Positions 37,030 through 45,548 of a DNA stretch of 64,000 bases are shown piece after piece. Position numbers and translations under genes: made by a program. Below the pieces are notes generated by a model, which saw only the letters and a program-made list of their open reading frames with translations, was not told the DNA's origin and searched no databases. The stretch is from positions 124,001-188,000 of the forward strand of contig NZ_WMDQ01000004.1 of assembly GCF_009707955.1 (NCBI RefSeq). Reading direction: 5' to 3'. Numbering within the stretch: the stretch's first letter is position 1; every line of letters begins with the position of its first letter. The stretch is from Flavobacterium sp. LC2016-13 (GTDB taxonomy: Bacteria > Bacteroidota > Bacteroidia > Flavobacteriales > Flavobacteriaceae).

Positions 37030-38382
37030 ATGAGCACTTTCGAGAAATTCAATCTTCCAAAATCAGTACAAAAAGCAATCGACGAATTAGGATTTGTTAC
37101 GCCAACTCCTATTCAGGAAAAATCTTTTTCTGTGATTATGTCAGGTCGTGATATGATGGGAATTGCGCAAACTGGTACAGGTAAAACATTTGCTTATTTA
37201 TTACCCCTTTTAAAATTATACAAATTTACCCCAACCAATACGCCAAAAATTGTAATTCTGGTCCCAACACGTGAATTAGTAGTTCAGGTTGTTGAAGAAG
37301 TAGAGAAACTGACTAAATACATGTCTGTTAGTACACTTGGTATTTTTGGTGGAGTAAACATAAATACACAAAAAAAAGCGGTTTACGAAGGTGTTGACAT
37401 TCTTGTTGGAACGCCTGGTAGAACAATGGATTTAGCACTTGATGCTGTAATTCGTTTTGATGAAACTCAAAAATTAGTTATTGACGAGTTTGATGAAATG
37501 CTTAATCTTGGTTTCCGTACGCAATTAACTGCGCTTTTGGCGATGATGAAAACAAAACGTCAAAACATACTTTTCTCTGCAACAATGACAGATGAAGTTG
37601 ATGCTGTTTTGAATGACTTTTTTGATTTTCCTGAAGAAGTTACGCTTGCTGCATCAGGAACTCCGCTTGAAAACATTACTCAAATTACTTATAATGTTCC
37701 TAATTTCAATACAAAAGTAAATCTGTTAAAACATTTATTAGAAACAAACGAAAGCATGGAACGTGTTTTGGTTTTTGTGAATAATAAAAAGATTTCAGAC
37801 ATGCTTCATACCAGAATTGAAGAAGATTTTGAAGGTCAGTTTGGTGTAATTCACTCAAATAAATCTCAAAATTACCGTTTGAGTACAATGGCTGAATTCC
37901 AGGAAGGAAATCTTCGCGGATTAATTACAACTGATATTATGGCGAGAGGTTTGGATATTTCGAATATCTCACACGTTATCAATTTTGAACTTCCTGAATT
38001 TCCTGAATTGTATATGCACAGAATTGGTCGTACAGGTCGTGCGGATGCTTCTGGAACTGCAATTAGTTTCATCACGCCTCGTGAAGAAGAATTTAAAATT
38101 GAAGTGGAAGTTTTAATGAATCAGGAACTTGAAATAGCTGAATTTCCTGAAGAAGTTGAAATTTCAGCAAAATTAATCGAACCTGAAAAAGACAAACAAC
38201 CGATTAAGTTTTTAATGAAAAAGCAAACACTAAAAGGTGAAGGTGCTTTCCATGAAAAAGATAAAAAGAACAAAAAAGTAAATCTTGGAGGTCCTTCAAA
38301 AACCAAAAAGAAAACCCACGGATCTGTCAATCGAAATATGTTGAAAACGAGAGATAAGAAGAGAAAAGATAAGGATAAATAG
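37030..38382 (+). CDS. DEAD-box family RNA helicase with DEFD motif II
   Basis: A 450-residue ATP-dependent RNA helicase. Motifs in order: Q motif (TPTPIQ at 24-29), Walker A AQTGTGKT at 46-53, PTREL, TPGR at 128-131, motif II DEFD at 152-155 (not DEAD), SAT, then in the second domain ARGLD and HRIGRTGR. A basic, lysine-rich tail of about 70 residues (KDKKNKKVNLGG onward) probably contacts RNA. Such helicases work in ribosome assembly or mRNA turnover, often in the cold. The DEFD change keeps the catalytic Asp-Glu and the last Asp. Confidence 0.93.
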   Translation: MSTFEKFNLPKSVQKAIDELGFVTPTPIQEKSFSVIMSGRDMMGIAQTGTGKTFAYLLPLLKLYKFTPTNTPKIVILVPTRELVVQVVEEVEKLTKYMSVSTLGIFGGVNINTQKKAVYEGVDILVGTPGRTMDLALDAVIRFDETQKLVIDEFDEMLNLGFRTQLTALLAMMKTKRQNILFSATMTDEVDAVLNDFFDFPEEVTLAASGTPLENITQITYNVPNFNTKVNLLKHLLETNESMERVLVFVNNKKISDMLHTRIEEDFEGQFGVIHSNKSQNYRLSTMAEFQEGNLRGLITTDIMARGLDISNISHVINFELPEFPELYMHRIGRTGRADASGTAISFITPREEEFKIEVEVLMNQELEIAEFPEEVEISAKLIEPEKDKQPIKFLMKKQTLKGEGAFHEKDKKNKKVNLGGPSKTKKKTHGSVNRNMLKTRDKKRKDKDK

Positions 38383-38390
38383 TTTTTTTT

Positions 38391-38522
38391 AGCTTCTAAG
38401 ATACTAAGTTGCTAAGGTTCTAAGTTTAAAAATATAAAAAAGGCTCAAAATATAGAACTAATTCTGTGTTTTGAGCCTTTTAATCTTAGTGCCTTAGCAA
38501 CTTAGCACCTCAGTACCTTAAG
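38391..38522. repeat. Nested hairpin: word-repeat arms around a terminator
   Basis: The left arm (38391-38429) consists of ctaag words (ttctaagatactaagttgctaagg) and the right arm (38485-38522) of the complementary cttag words (cttagtgccttagcaactt). Between them lies an independent hairpin at 38437-38482 (aaaaggctcaaaa paired with ttttgagcctttt). The plan is the same as at 33138-33299 but with different words. It separates the convergent helicase and lactonase-like genes, so the inner hairpin is their shared terminator. Confidence 0.75.
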
Positions 38523-38523
38523 A

Positions 38524-39636
38524 CTAAATTTTCGTAAAAAGCAATCCAACCGGAGAACACAATTCGATTTTTTTACCAGTGTTTGTAAGCTTTCCTGTTG
38601 TTTTATCTCTTTTAAAAATGATAATATCATTGGTATATTGATGCCCAACTAAAAGGTAATTTCCTGTTGGATCGATAACAAAATCTCTTGGCCCTTTTCC
38701 TAAAGTACTTTCTTGTTCTACAAGTTTAATACTTCCGTCTTTCAGAATTTGATAAACCGATATTGCGTTTACATCGCCACGGTCAGACACATATAAAAAA
38801 CCTCCATCAGGTGAAATTTTTATCGCTGCAGAACTGTTCGCTCCTTTAAAATCTTTTGGGATAATATTGGTTTCTTTTAAAAGCTTTAAATTTCCAGTTT
38901 TATCGTATGCAAATGTGGTCAATGTTCCGTCTAATTCCTGAAGTAAATAAACAAATTTACCATCTTTACTAAACGTTAAATGTCTGGGTCCACTACCTGC
39001 TTTTACGTCAACAGTTCCTTTCAAAGTCAGTATATCATGTTTATCACTTGCATTGTATTTATAGATGAAAATTTTATCCTGACCTAAATCATTTGATAAA
39101 ATAAACGTTTTATCCGGAGAAAAAACAACCATGTGAACGTGTGCTTTTTCCTGACGTGCGGCGTTAGGTCCTTTTCCTTCATGCTGAATCAATTGTTGAA
39201 CTTCAGTAATGCTTCCATCAGCATTTTTCTTAAATACAGCAATACTTCCACCAGAATAATTAGCCACAATTACATTTTTGTCATCATTAATTAAATGACA
39301 AGGATCAGCGCCTAATGTAGCATTTGAATTCAACAATTTCAGTTTACCGGTTTTAGAATCATATCCAAATGCACTTAAAGCACTTTGGGTTCCGTTTTCG
39401 TTTACTGCATAAATAAATTTATTATTTGCCGAAGCCGATAAATAACTCGGACTAACTACGTTTTCTGTAGAATTCTTTAATTTAAAATCGCCAGAAGCAG
39501 CATTAAATTCGTAAACATAAATTCCTTTGCTTTCACAAGTATTTGTATACGTGCCAACTAATAAATTAAATTTATTCTGAGCTTGCGAAGTGGTAAAAGC
39601 TAAAGCAGAAAAAAGTAATATGGATAATCTTTTCAT
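38524..39636 (-). CDS. Lactonase (YbhE/Pgl-like) beta-propeller protein
   Basis: A 370-residue protein when started at the ATG at 39636 with a clean signal peptide (MKRLSILLFSALAFTTSQAQ); a longer frame to 39684 adds 16 polar residues. Seven-blade propeller repeats are visible (LLVGTYTNTCESKGIYVYEF, FSPDKTFILSNDLGQDKIF, SPDGGFLYVSDRGD, DPTGNYLLVGHQYTND). The family includes 6-phosphogluconolactonase and carboxy-muconate lactonase; members with a signal peptide act in the periplasm and their real lactone substrate is unknown. It is a single gene on the minus strand. Confidence 0.85.
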   Translation of the reverse strand: MKRLSILLFSALAFTTSQAQNKFNLLVGTYTNTCESKGIYVYEFNAASGDFKLKNSTENVVSPSYLSASANNKFIYAVNENGTQSALSAFGYDSKTGKLKLLNSNATLGADPCHLINDDKNVIVANYSGGSIAVFKKNADGSITEVQQLIQHEGKGPNAARQEKAHVHMVVFSPDKTFILSNDLGQDKIFIYKYNASDKHDILTLKGTVDVKAGSGPRHLTFSKDGKFVYLLQELDGTLTTFAYDKTGNLKLLKETNIIPKDFKGANSSAAIKISPDGGFLYVSDRGDVNAISVYQILKDGSIKLVEQESTLGKGPRDFVIDPTGNYLLVGHQYTNDIIIFKRDKTTGKLTNTGKKIELCSPVGLLFTKI

Positions 39637-39942
39637 TGTTTTTGATAGTTTTTGATAGTTTTTTGAATATGCTAAAATACTCAATAATATCTTTAAGAAC
39701 TTTATTTTTTGTTACAAATGAATTTTCAAAAGTTACATTTTTCAAACTATGCTAATCAAATTTTTAAACCATATAAGTGGTATAAGTTCATTTAATTTTC
39801 GAGACAGCAACATTTGCTTTTAATCTCTTATATAACTTATATGGTTTAACTAAATATTACTTATTTGGTTTGGCTAAAAATTTGTATTTTTGACCAGAAT
39901 CTTCGCGAAAAATCAAACGTAGTGAAGTAAATCAAAGCCAGA
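39637..39942. other. Intergenic region with an inverted word-repeat and a promoter box
   Basis: These 306 bases lie between divergent genes. taaaccatataagt at 39765-39778 pairs with acttatatggttta at 39835-39848, and each arm extends with further ataagt words, so a hairpin of more than 80 bases can form. On the plus side TATTTTTG at 39885-39892 with a TTG 17 bases before it could be the promoter of the BatA-type gene. No gene is seen. Confidence 0.5.
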
Positions 39943-41871
39943 ATGCATTTTAAACAACCCGAAATTCTCTACTTTCTGTTTTTATTGATTGTTCCTATTT
40001 TGGTTCATTTGTTTCAATTACGACGTTTTAAAACCTCTTATTTTACAAACGTACGTTTCTTAAAAGAACTTGCTGTTCAAACCCGTAAGAGTTCTAAAAT
40101 CAAAAAAAGGCTATTATTAGCCACTCGTTTATTACTGCTAACTTGTGTCATTTTAGCTTTTGCCCAACCTTTTTTTGAAGCCAAAGACAGCAAAAATGCA
40201 TCAAACGAAATGTATATTATTCTGGACAATTCGTTTAGTATGCAGGCAAAAGGAAAAAAAGGTGAATTACTAAAACGTGCCGTTCAGGAATTACTGGAAA
40301 ACACTCCTGAAACTGCTCAATTTTCGTTATTAACCAATACTGAGAATTACTGGAATACCGATATAAAATCGTCTAAAAGTGCTTTACAAAATCTAAAATA
40401 CAGCGCCACTCCTTTTGAGCTTTCGTCGATAATGGCAAAGGTAAAAGCACATAAATCATCCCATAAAAAAGATATTGTCATCATTACAGATGCGGTTGGG
40501 TTGGCTGAAAAAGATGTGAAAAATATTGATACAGAAGAAAAACCGTATTTTCTTATTTCTGAAGCTGAACAAAAAAACAATGTTGCGATTGACAGCGTTT
40601 ACATCAATCAGACATTAGAAAATTTTTACGAAATAAGCGTTAATTTATCGGCGTATGGCGAAGATTTCAAACCTATTTCGATGGCTTTGTACAATCAAAA
40701 TAAATTAATTGCCAAAACAATTATCAATTTTGATGCGAAGAAAAAGAAAATCAATTTTACGATTCCAAAAGAAGCTTTCCACGGCTATGTAACTATTGAA
40801 GATAATGGATTAACTTACGACAACAAGCTTTATTTCAGCATTTCGAAAGCTAAAAAAATAAATGTTATTAGTATCGGAGAACCTGAAAAAAGTAATTTCT
40901 TGTCCCGAATTTATACTTCAACTGAATTCAATTATAACAACTATTCGATTAGTAGTTTAGATTATAATAGTTTAGAAAAACAAAATACTATTATTCTAAA
41001 TGAATTGATAGAAGTTCCTCAAGCTTTGCAAACCACTTTAAAATCATTTGTTTCTAAAGGTGGTAATTTAGTTGTAATTCCTTCTGAAAAAAGTTCAATT
41101 TCTAATCTAAATACATTCTTAGCGAATTTTGGAAAAATCCAATTCAAAAACATTGAAAACAAAAGTAAATTGATTACCAAAATCAATTTTGACCATCCTT
41201 TATTTTCAGGTGTTTTTGAGAATAAAATCACGAATTTTCAATATCCAAAAACAAATACTTCATTTGAAATATCAAGTCCATATCCGGCGGTTTTATCTTA
41301 TGAAGATCAAAGTGTTTTTGCAACAATGATTCAGAATCCGGTTTCCGGAATTACTGTTTTTTCTGCACCAATAAACGCAATCAATTCAAACTTTCAGCAA
41401 TCTCCGTTAATAGTTCCTTTGTTTTATAAAATGGGACAAAACAATCAAAAAACCGGAGTAAATGCATTAACAATTGGCAATAACCAGCCTTATTTTGTAG
41501 ATGTTTTATTAAGTAAAGATGCTATTTTAGAAGTAAGAGGAAATGAGGATTCGTTCATTCCGATTCAACAAATACTGAACAATAAAGTAAAATTGGTTTT
41601 TAATGATTTTCCTGAAACTGCAGGAAATTATGGTGTTTTTGATAAAAAAGAATCCGTTGAAAATTTGAGTTTCAATTACAAACGAAGCGAAAGCGATTTG
41701 AGTCAGGTAAATACCAATGTGGTTTCTGATTTTAAAACCGCCGATACGATTTCAACTATTTTTAACACGTTACAAACTGAACGAACTGACAGTCAAATTT
41801 GGAAATGGTTTGTTATCTTTGCACTGTTATTTTTAGCATTAGAAATGGCAATTATTAAGTTTGTGAAATAA
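39943..41871 (+). CDS. BatA / von Willebrand factor A domain membrane protein
   Basis: A 642-residue inner-membrane protein. The N-terminal BatA domain (MHFKQPEILYFLFLLIVPILVHLFQLRR) holds a membrane helix, a second helix follows at about 56-76 (LLLATRLLLLTCVILAFAQPF), then a vWA-like domain with a MIDAS-type DNSFSM near residue 94, a long periplasmic part and a last helix at about 620-640. Bat proteins are linked to aerotolerance and envelope stress in Bacteroides. The neighbouring genes give no other Bat members, so this is a stand-alone copy. Confidence 0.85.
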   Translation: MHFKQPEILYFLFLLIVPILVHLFQLRRFKTSYFTNVRFLKELAVQTRKSSKIKKRLLLATRLLLLTCVILAFAQPFFEAKDSKNASNEMYIILDNSFSMQAKGKKGELLKRAVQELLENTPETAQFSLLTNTENYWNTDIKSSKSALQNLKYSATPFELSSIMAKVKAHKSSHKKDIVIITDAVGLAEKDVKNIDTEEKPYFLISEAEQKNNVAIDSVYINQTLENFYEISVNLSAYGEDFKPISMALYNQNKLIAKTIINFDAKKKKINFTIPKEAFHGYVTIEDNGLTYDNKLYFSISKAKKINVISIGEPEKSNFLSRIYTSTEFNYNNYSISSLDYNSLEKQNTIILNELIEVPQALQTTLKSFVSKGGNLVVIPSEKSSISNLNTFLANFGKIQFKNIENKSKLITKINFDHPLFSGVFENKITNFQYPKTNTSFEISSPYPAVLSYEDQSVFATMIQNPVSGITVFSAPINAINSNFQQSPLIVPLFYKMGQNNQKTGVNALTIGNNQPYFVDVLLSKDAILEVRGNEDSFIPIQQILNNKVKLVFNDFPETAGNYGVFDKKESVENLSFNYKRSESDLSQVNTNVVSDFKTADTISTIFNTLQTERTDSQIWKWFVIFALLFLALEMAIIKFVK

Positions 41872-41892
41872 ACTTTAAGTTTATTTTTTCGA

Positions 41893-41956
41893 ACCATTAA
41901 GAGATTAAGATTATAACGCTTTGAGCCTTCTTAATTTAACTTAATCTCTTAATGGT
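41893..41956. repeat. Perfect 17-base inverted repeat
   Basis: accattaagagattaag at 41893-41909 is exactly complementary to cttaatctcttaatggt at 41940-41956 with a 30-base loop. Each arm again consists of a repeated word (ttaagaga/gattaag). It lies between the BatA-type gene and the dihydroorotase-like gene and may terminate the former, although the T-run after it is weak. Confidence 0.7.
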
Positions 41957-41998
41957 AGAAATAAAAACATTTTATGTTTGAATAAAAAAAATCTACAT

Positions 41999-43255
41999 AT
42001 GAAAATAATCATCAGAAGCGCCAAAATTATCGATTCAAAAAGTCCGTTTCATAACCAGACCGTTGATCTTTTAATTGCAGATGGTTTAATCGAAAAAATA
42101 GGAACTTCAATTCTTGATATTGATGACACAACCGAAGTAAAATTTGATAATTTGCATCTTTCTCAAGGTTGGTTTGACAGCAGTGTTTCATTTGGAGAAC
42201 CAGGTTATGAAGATCGTGAAACTATTGCAAACGGATTGAATGTTGCTGCGAAAAGTGGTTTTACAGCCGTTGTTTTACAACCAAACTCCTTCCCTATTAT
42301 TGATAATCAATCGCAGGTAAATTTCGTAAAAAACAAAGCAAATGGTTTTGCTACAGAACTTTATCCAATTGGTGCTTTAACAAAAGCCAGCGAAGGAAAA
42401 GATATGGCTGAGTTATTTGATATGAAGAAAACCGGAGCGGTTGCTTTTGGAGATTATAACAAAAGTATCGATAACGCCAATCTTTTAAAAATCGCTTTGC
42501 AATATGTACAGGATTTTGACGGATTAGTGATTACTTACGCGCAAGATGCTAATATAAAAGGAAATGGAGTTGCCAATGAAGGAATTGTTTCAACCAAATT
42601 AGGTTTGAAGGGAATCCCGAATTTAGCTGAAGAACTGCAAGTAGCGCGAAACTTGTATTTATTAGAATATACGGGCGGAAAACTTCATATTCCAACAATT
42701 TCTACAGCAAAATCGGTTGAGCTAATTAAAGAAGCTAAAGCAAAAGGCTTAAATATAACTTGCAGTGTTGCTGTACATCATTTGGTTTTAACCGATGAAA
42801 AACTGGAAGGTTTTGATACTCGTTTTAAAGTTACGCCTCCATTAAGAACTGAAAGCGACAGACAAGCTTTACTAAACGGAATTAAAGACGGAACAATTGA
42901 TTTGATTACTTCTGATCATAATCCAATTGATATTGAATTCAAGAAAATGGAATTTGATACTGCCAAAAACGGAACAATTGGTTTAGAAAGTGCATTTGGA
43001 GCTTTGTTAACGGTATTACCTTTAGAAACTATAATCGAAAAACTTACTATAGGAAAAGTGATTTTTGGAATTGAAAATAATACAATTTCCGAAGGTTCAA
43101 GAGCAAACTTTACGTTCTTTACTCCAGACGGAAATTCTACTTTTACGAAAGAAAATATTCTTTCAAAATCTAAAAATTCTGCTTTTTTAGGAACTGAAAT
43201 AAAAGGTTCTGTTTACGGAATTTTAAATCAAAATCAACTTGTTATCTCTAAATAA
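41999..43255 (+). CDS. Dihydroorotase-like protein lacking metal ligands
   Basis: A 418-residue amidohydrolase of the type I dihydroorotase (PyrC) family, started at the ATG at 41999. The framework is clearly DHOase: GEPGYEDRETI, LQVARNLYLLEYTGGKLHI, VTPPLRTESDRQALL, DGTIDLITSDHNPID, GTIGLESAFGALL. However, the active site is broken. The HxH metal pair is Ser62 and Ser64 (DSSVSFGEPG), the substrate Arg is Gly66, and the later metal histidines are Tyr180 and Thr233. Only Asp306 and a possible Asp152 remain. It should not hydrolyse dihydroorotate. In other bacteria such PyrC-prime proteins act as structural partners of aspartate transcarbamoylase; that role is an inference here. A DUF4870-type gene follows 5 bases later. 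Confidence 0.88.
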   Translation: MKIIIRSAKIIDSKSPFHNQTVDLLIADGLIEKIGTSILDIDDTTEVKFDNLHLSQGWFDSSVSFGEPGYEDRETIANGLNVAAKSGFTAVVLQPNSFPIIDNQSQVNFVKNKANGFATELYPIGALTKASEGKDMAELFDMKKTGAVAFGDYNKSIDNANLLKIALQYVQDFDGLVITYAQDANIKGNGVANEGIVSTKLGLKGIPNLAEELQVARNLYLLEYTGGKLHIPTISTAKSVELIKEAKAKGLNITCSVAVHHLVLTDEKLEGFDTRFKVTPPLRTESDRQALLNGIKDGTIDLITSDHNPIDIEFKKMEFDTAKNGTIGLESAFGALLTVLPLETIIEKLTIGKVIFGIENNTISEGSRANFTFFTPDGNSTFTKENILSKSKNSAFLGTEIKGSVYGILNQNQLVISK

Positions 43256-43260
43256 TTACA

Positions 43261-43587
43261 ATGAATAATTCAATCGAAGAAGGAAAATCAATCGCAATTA
43301 CCAGTTATATCTTAATTATTGGTGTTTTAATTGCCATGTCGATGAACTCAGAAAATAAAAATAGTTTTGCTTCTTTTCATATTCGCCAGGCTTTAGGATT
43401 GTCTTTGGCATTTATTTCTTTCGGAGCTATTATCAGCAATTTCGACAGTTTTATGATCACTTTTCCAATGTGGATTTGTATTTCAATTCTTTGGACTTAT
43501 GGAATTTTTTCTGCTATTCAAGGTCAGACAAGACCAATTCCTTTGGTTGGCGCGTTATTCCAAAAATGGTTTAAAAGCATCGGATAA
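43261..43587 (+). CDS. DUF4870-like small membrane protein
   Basis: A 108-residue inner-membrane protein with three helices (AITSYILIIGVLIAMSM, QALGLSLAFISFGAII, FPMWICISILWTYGIFSAI). The FASFHIRQALGL segment between helices one and two and the closing IPLVGALFQKWF match the DUF4870 (Tic20-like) pattern. It lies 5 bases after the dihydroorotase-like gene and is presumably co-transcribed with it. The function is unknown. Confidence 0.75.
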   Translation: MNNSIEEGKSIAITSYILIIGVLIAMSMNSENKNSFASFHIRQALGLSLAFISFGAIISNFDSFMITFPMWICISILWTYGIFSAIQGQTRPIPLVGALFQKWFKSIG

Positions 43588-43589
43588 AT

Positions 43590-43684
43590 TAAATCCCAAA
43601 TTTCAAATCTGGAAAACTTTGTGTAAGTTTTAAACTTTTACAAAGTCCAAAATTTACAACTCACAATTCACAATTCACAATTAA
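43590..43684. repeat. Word-repeat intergenic segment
   Basis: An inner hairpin (actttgtNtaagttt paired with aaacttttacaaagt) lies near 43617-43646. It is followed by a tandem tract of tcacaat words (three copies) right before the next start codon, and preceded by aaatttcaaatc words. No gene is present. Confidence 0.5.
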
Positions 43685-43685
43685 A

Positions 43686-44330
43686 ATGAATCTATCTTTA
43701 GAATATAAAATACAAGAACCAAAAGTTATTTTAGATAAAAATCCTGTTTTACTTTTATTACACGGATACGGCAGCAACGAAGCTGATTTGTTTTCGTTTG
43801 CTACTGAACTTCCTGATAATTATTATATTATTTCTGCAAGAGCGCCTTACGATTTACAATATGGTGCTTATGCGTGGTACGCGATTAATTTTGATGCTGA
43901 CCAAAATAAATTTTCAGATAACGAACAAGCAAAATCTTCTCGAGATCTGATTGCTGCATTTGTAGATGAATTAGTTGCTAATTATCCTATTGATGCTAAT
44001 AATGTGACTTTAATAGGCTTTAGTCAAGGTTCTATTTTGAGCTATTCTGTTGCGCTTTCTTATCCTGAAAAAATTCAGAGAGTGGTTGCAATGAGTGGCT
44101 ATTTTAATCATGAAATTATTAAAGAAGGTTTTGAGAAAAACGATTTTAAAAACTTAAAAATATTCGCTTCACACGGAACTGTAGATCAGGTAATTCCGAT
44201 TGACTGGGCCAGAAAAACGCCTGCTATTTTAGAAAAACTAAATATTCCGGTTACTTATAAAGAATATCCTGTTGGACATGGTGTTGCGCCACAGAATTTC
44301 TTTGATTTCAAGAATTGGCTGGTGGGATAG
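43686..44330 (+). CDS. Alpha/beta hydrolase, carboxylesterase/phospholipase type
   Basis: A 214-residue cytoplasmic serine hydrolase with a complete triad: Ser113 in GFSQGS, Asp167 in GTVDQVIP and His198 in VGHGVAP. The oxyanion region LLLLHGYGSNEADLF at 22-36 fits the phospholipase/carboxylesterase (Abhydrolase_2) family, whose members cleave short acyl esters or thioesters. The family usually measures 200-230 residues, so it is full length. Substrate unknown. Confidence 0.88.
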   Translation: MNLSLEYKIQEPKVILDKNPVLLLLHGYGSNEADLFSFATELPDNYYIISARAPYDLQYGAYAWYAINFDADQNKFSDNEQAKSSRDLIAAFVDELVANYPIDANNVTLIGFSQGSILSYSVALSYPEKIQRVVAMSGYFNHEIIKEGFEKNDFKNLKIFASHGTVDQVIPIDWARKTPAILEKLNIPVTYKEYPVGHGVAPQNFFDFKNWLVG

Positions 44331-44399
44331 ATTCATATTCATTCTATTAGATCTGAAGCATTCTAATATTTGTAAGTTTTTACATATTTTTATTTAGAA

Positions 44400-44429
44400 T
44401 TGTTCTTTAGCAATTATTCTGTAACTTTG
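44400..44429 (+). promoter_or_regulatory. Promoter of the 44-residue protein gene
   Basis: TTG at 44400-44402, 19 bases, then TAACTTTG at 44422-44429, a full match to the Bacteroidota promoter. The ATG lies only 4 bases after the -7 box, so the transcript would begin at or near the start codon. Confidence 0.65.
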
Positions 44430-44433
44430 TAAA

Positions 44434-44568
44434 ATGAAAACTTCAACTATTCATATCGACAAACCGTCTGATCGTCTTTTAGACAATCTAAGAAATTTAC
44501 GCAAAGCAAAAGAAGAGCGTAAAGAACAGATGCGTTCTGATTGGGCAAAATATTTTCCAAAAAAATAA
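44434..44568 (+). CDS. 44-residue charged protein upstream of DUF6169 gene
   Basis: A short gene encoding a 44-residue, highly charged, probably all-helical protein: MKTSTIHIDK, then RLLDNLRNLRKAKEERKEQMR, ending in WAKYFPKK. It is supported by a good promoter just before it, a plain ATG-to-TAA frame and a DUF6169-type gene 17 bases downstream. No membrane segment or known domain is visible. The small-charged-plus-partner layout resembles a toxin-antitoxin or regulator pair, but nothing in the sequence proves it. Confidence 0.6.
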   Translation: MKTSTIHIDKPSDRLLDNLRNLRKAKEERKEQMRSDWAKYFPKK

Positions 44569-44584
44569 TTTCCTATAAAGAGAT

Positions 44585-45063
44585 ATGTTTGATAAAGTTA
44601 TACCGTACACAACGGTTGAAGGATTTCAGTATCTAATAAAATTTACAGAATTTAGCAAAACTCATCTTCCGGATACTTTTAATCTACCGATTGTAGATAT
44701 TACAATTGAAATAATGGAAAGCCCGAGTCAGATAAATAACGGAAAAACTTTATTTCATTTTTCATCAACCATTCAAAGGTTTCTTGATGAGAAAACAATA
44801 GCGTCTTATATTTTTATTGTAGTAACGAGCCTATCACTAAAAATAAGAAACGTAAACATATTTCAGATGCTCAGTTTAGAAGTGATTTATTTTGTAAAAT
44901 GTTTGAAAAGCAAAATCTAGATAATAATTTTATCTGCGAAAATATTATAATAAAAGATCCGAATAATGGCGACCATCATATTCATTTAATCTCAAGATTG
45001 GAAAATGAAATTGAAATTAAAACAATCGTTAATGATGGTCTCCCTTATTTTGAAAACAAATAA
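44585..45063 (+). pseudogene. DUF6169-type gene with a single-base frameshift
   Basis: The frame starting at 44585 is coding up to about 44814 (VIPYTTVEGFQYLIKF, ITIEIMES, TIQRFLDEKTIASYIF). It then drifts into unlikely sequence and stops at 44920. The coding signal continues one frame over, from 44815 to the stop at 45061: YCSNEPITKNKKRKHISDAQ, then a C-terminal ENIIIKDPNNGDHHIHLISR. Adding one T to the five-T run at 44811-44815 would restore a single frame of 159 residues with an unbroken YIFYCSNEP block, as I recall for DUF6169. Either the gene is recently broken or the base was lost in sequencing. Its partner is the 44-residue protein gene 17 bases upstream. Confidence 0.75.
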
Positions 45064-45074
45064 TATTATTAATT

Positions 45075-45494
45075 TTATTGTCCTGTATAAATAATCTTTC
45101 CACCTTTTTTCAGAACATAACCTTTCCACGGAATTAATTGCAAATCTCCTTTAGTCCAGGAATCGCCTTCTGATTTTCTTTCCAGAATAATAGATTCTTT
45201 TTGGGTATCAAGGAAAAGTTCGGCTTTGTTGCCTTCAAAAATTACGTATGCAGCTGTCGTGTATGTTTTCCCTGTTTCTTCGGCATGAGATAGTTTTGTG
45301 CCTTCAAAAATACGTATACATTGATTTTTCAGGATAGACCAGGTATAACCGGCTGAACCTTTGCAGCCATGAGCATCAACATCTCCTCCGACTAAAACTT
45401 TTTCTTCTTTTGTAGTATTTTTTTCTTGTGAAACTTTTGGCGCGCAAGAAAATGCAAAGCCAGCAACAATTGAAAATAAAAACATCTTTTTCAT
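45075..45494 (-). CDS. Small lipoprotein, unknown
   Basis: A 139-residue lipoprotein (lipobox FAFSC, Cys17). The mature part begins with a Lys/Glu-rich spacer and then GCKGSAGYTWSILKNQCIR, a Cys-containing motif with two cysteines that may form a disulfide, followed by a beta-rich domain (AAYVIFEGNKAELFL, SIILERKSEGDSW). I recall similar lipoproteins in Flavobacteria without a function. It is a single gene on the minus strand, separated from the upstream gene by a terminator. Confidence 0.7.
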   Translation of the reverse strand: MKKMFLFSIVAGFAFSCAPKVSQEKNTTKEEKVLVGGDVDAHGCKGSAGYTWSILKNQCIRIFEGTKLSHAEETGKTYTTAAYVIFEGNKAELFLDTQKESIILERKSEGDSWTKGDLQLIPWKGYVLKKGGKIIYTGQ

Positions 45495-45517
45495 ATATCC
45501 TATTAATTTAAATTGCT

Positions 45518-45548
45518 AAAAAAATAGGACTATGATGTCCTATTTTTG
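45518..45548 (-). terminator. Terminator of the 167-residue protein gene
   Basis: The hairpin aaaaataggac/gtcctattttt with a short loop overlaps the last codons and stop of the minus-strand gene and runs into a T-tract on that strand. Confidence 0.8.

Noticed and set aside
44585..44920. An intact 111-residue protein ending at 44920
   Set aside because: The last 35 residues are hydrophobic nonsense, while the neighbouring frame from 44815 carries clear coding sequence to 45063; a one-base frameshift explains it better.
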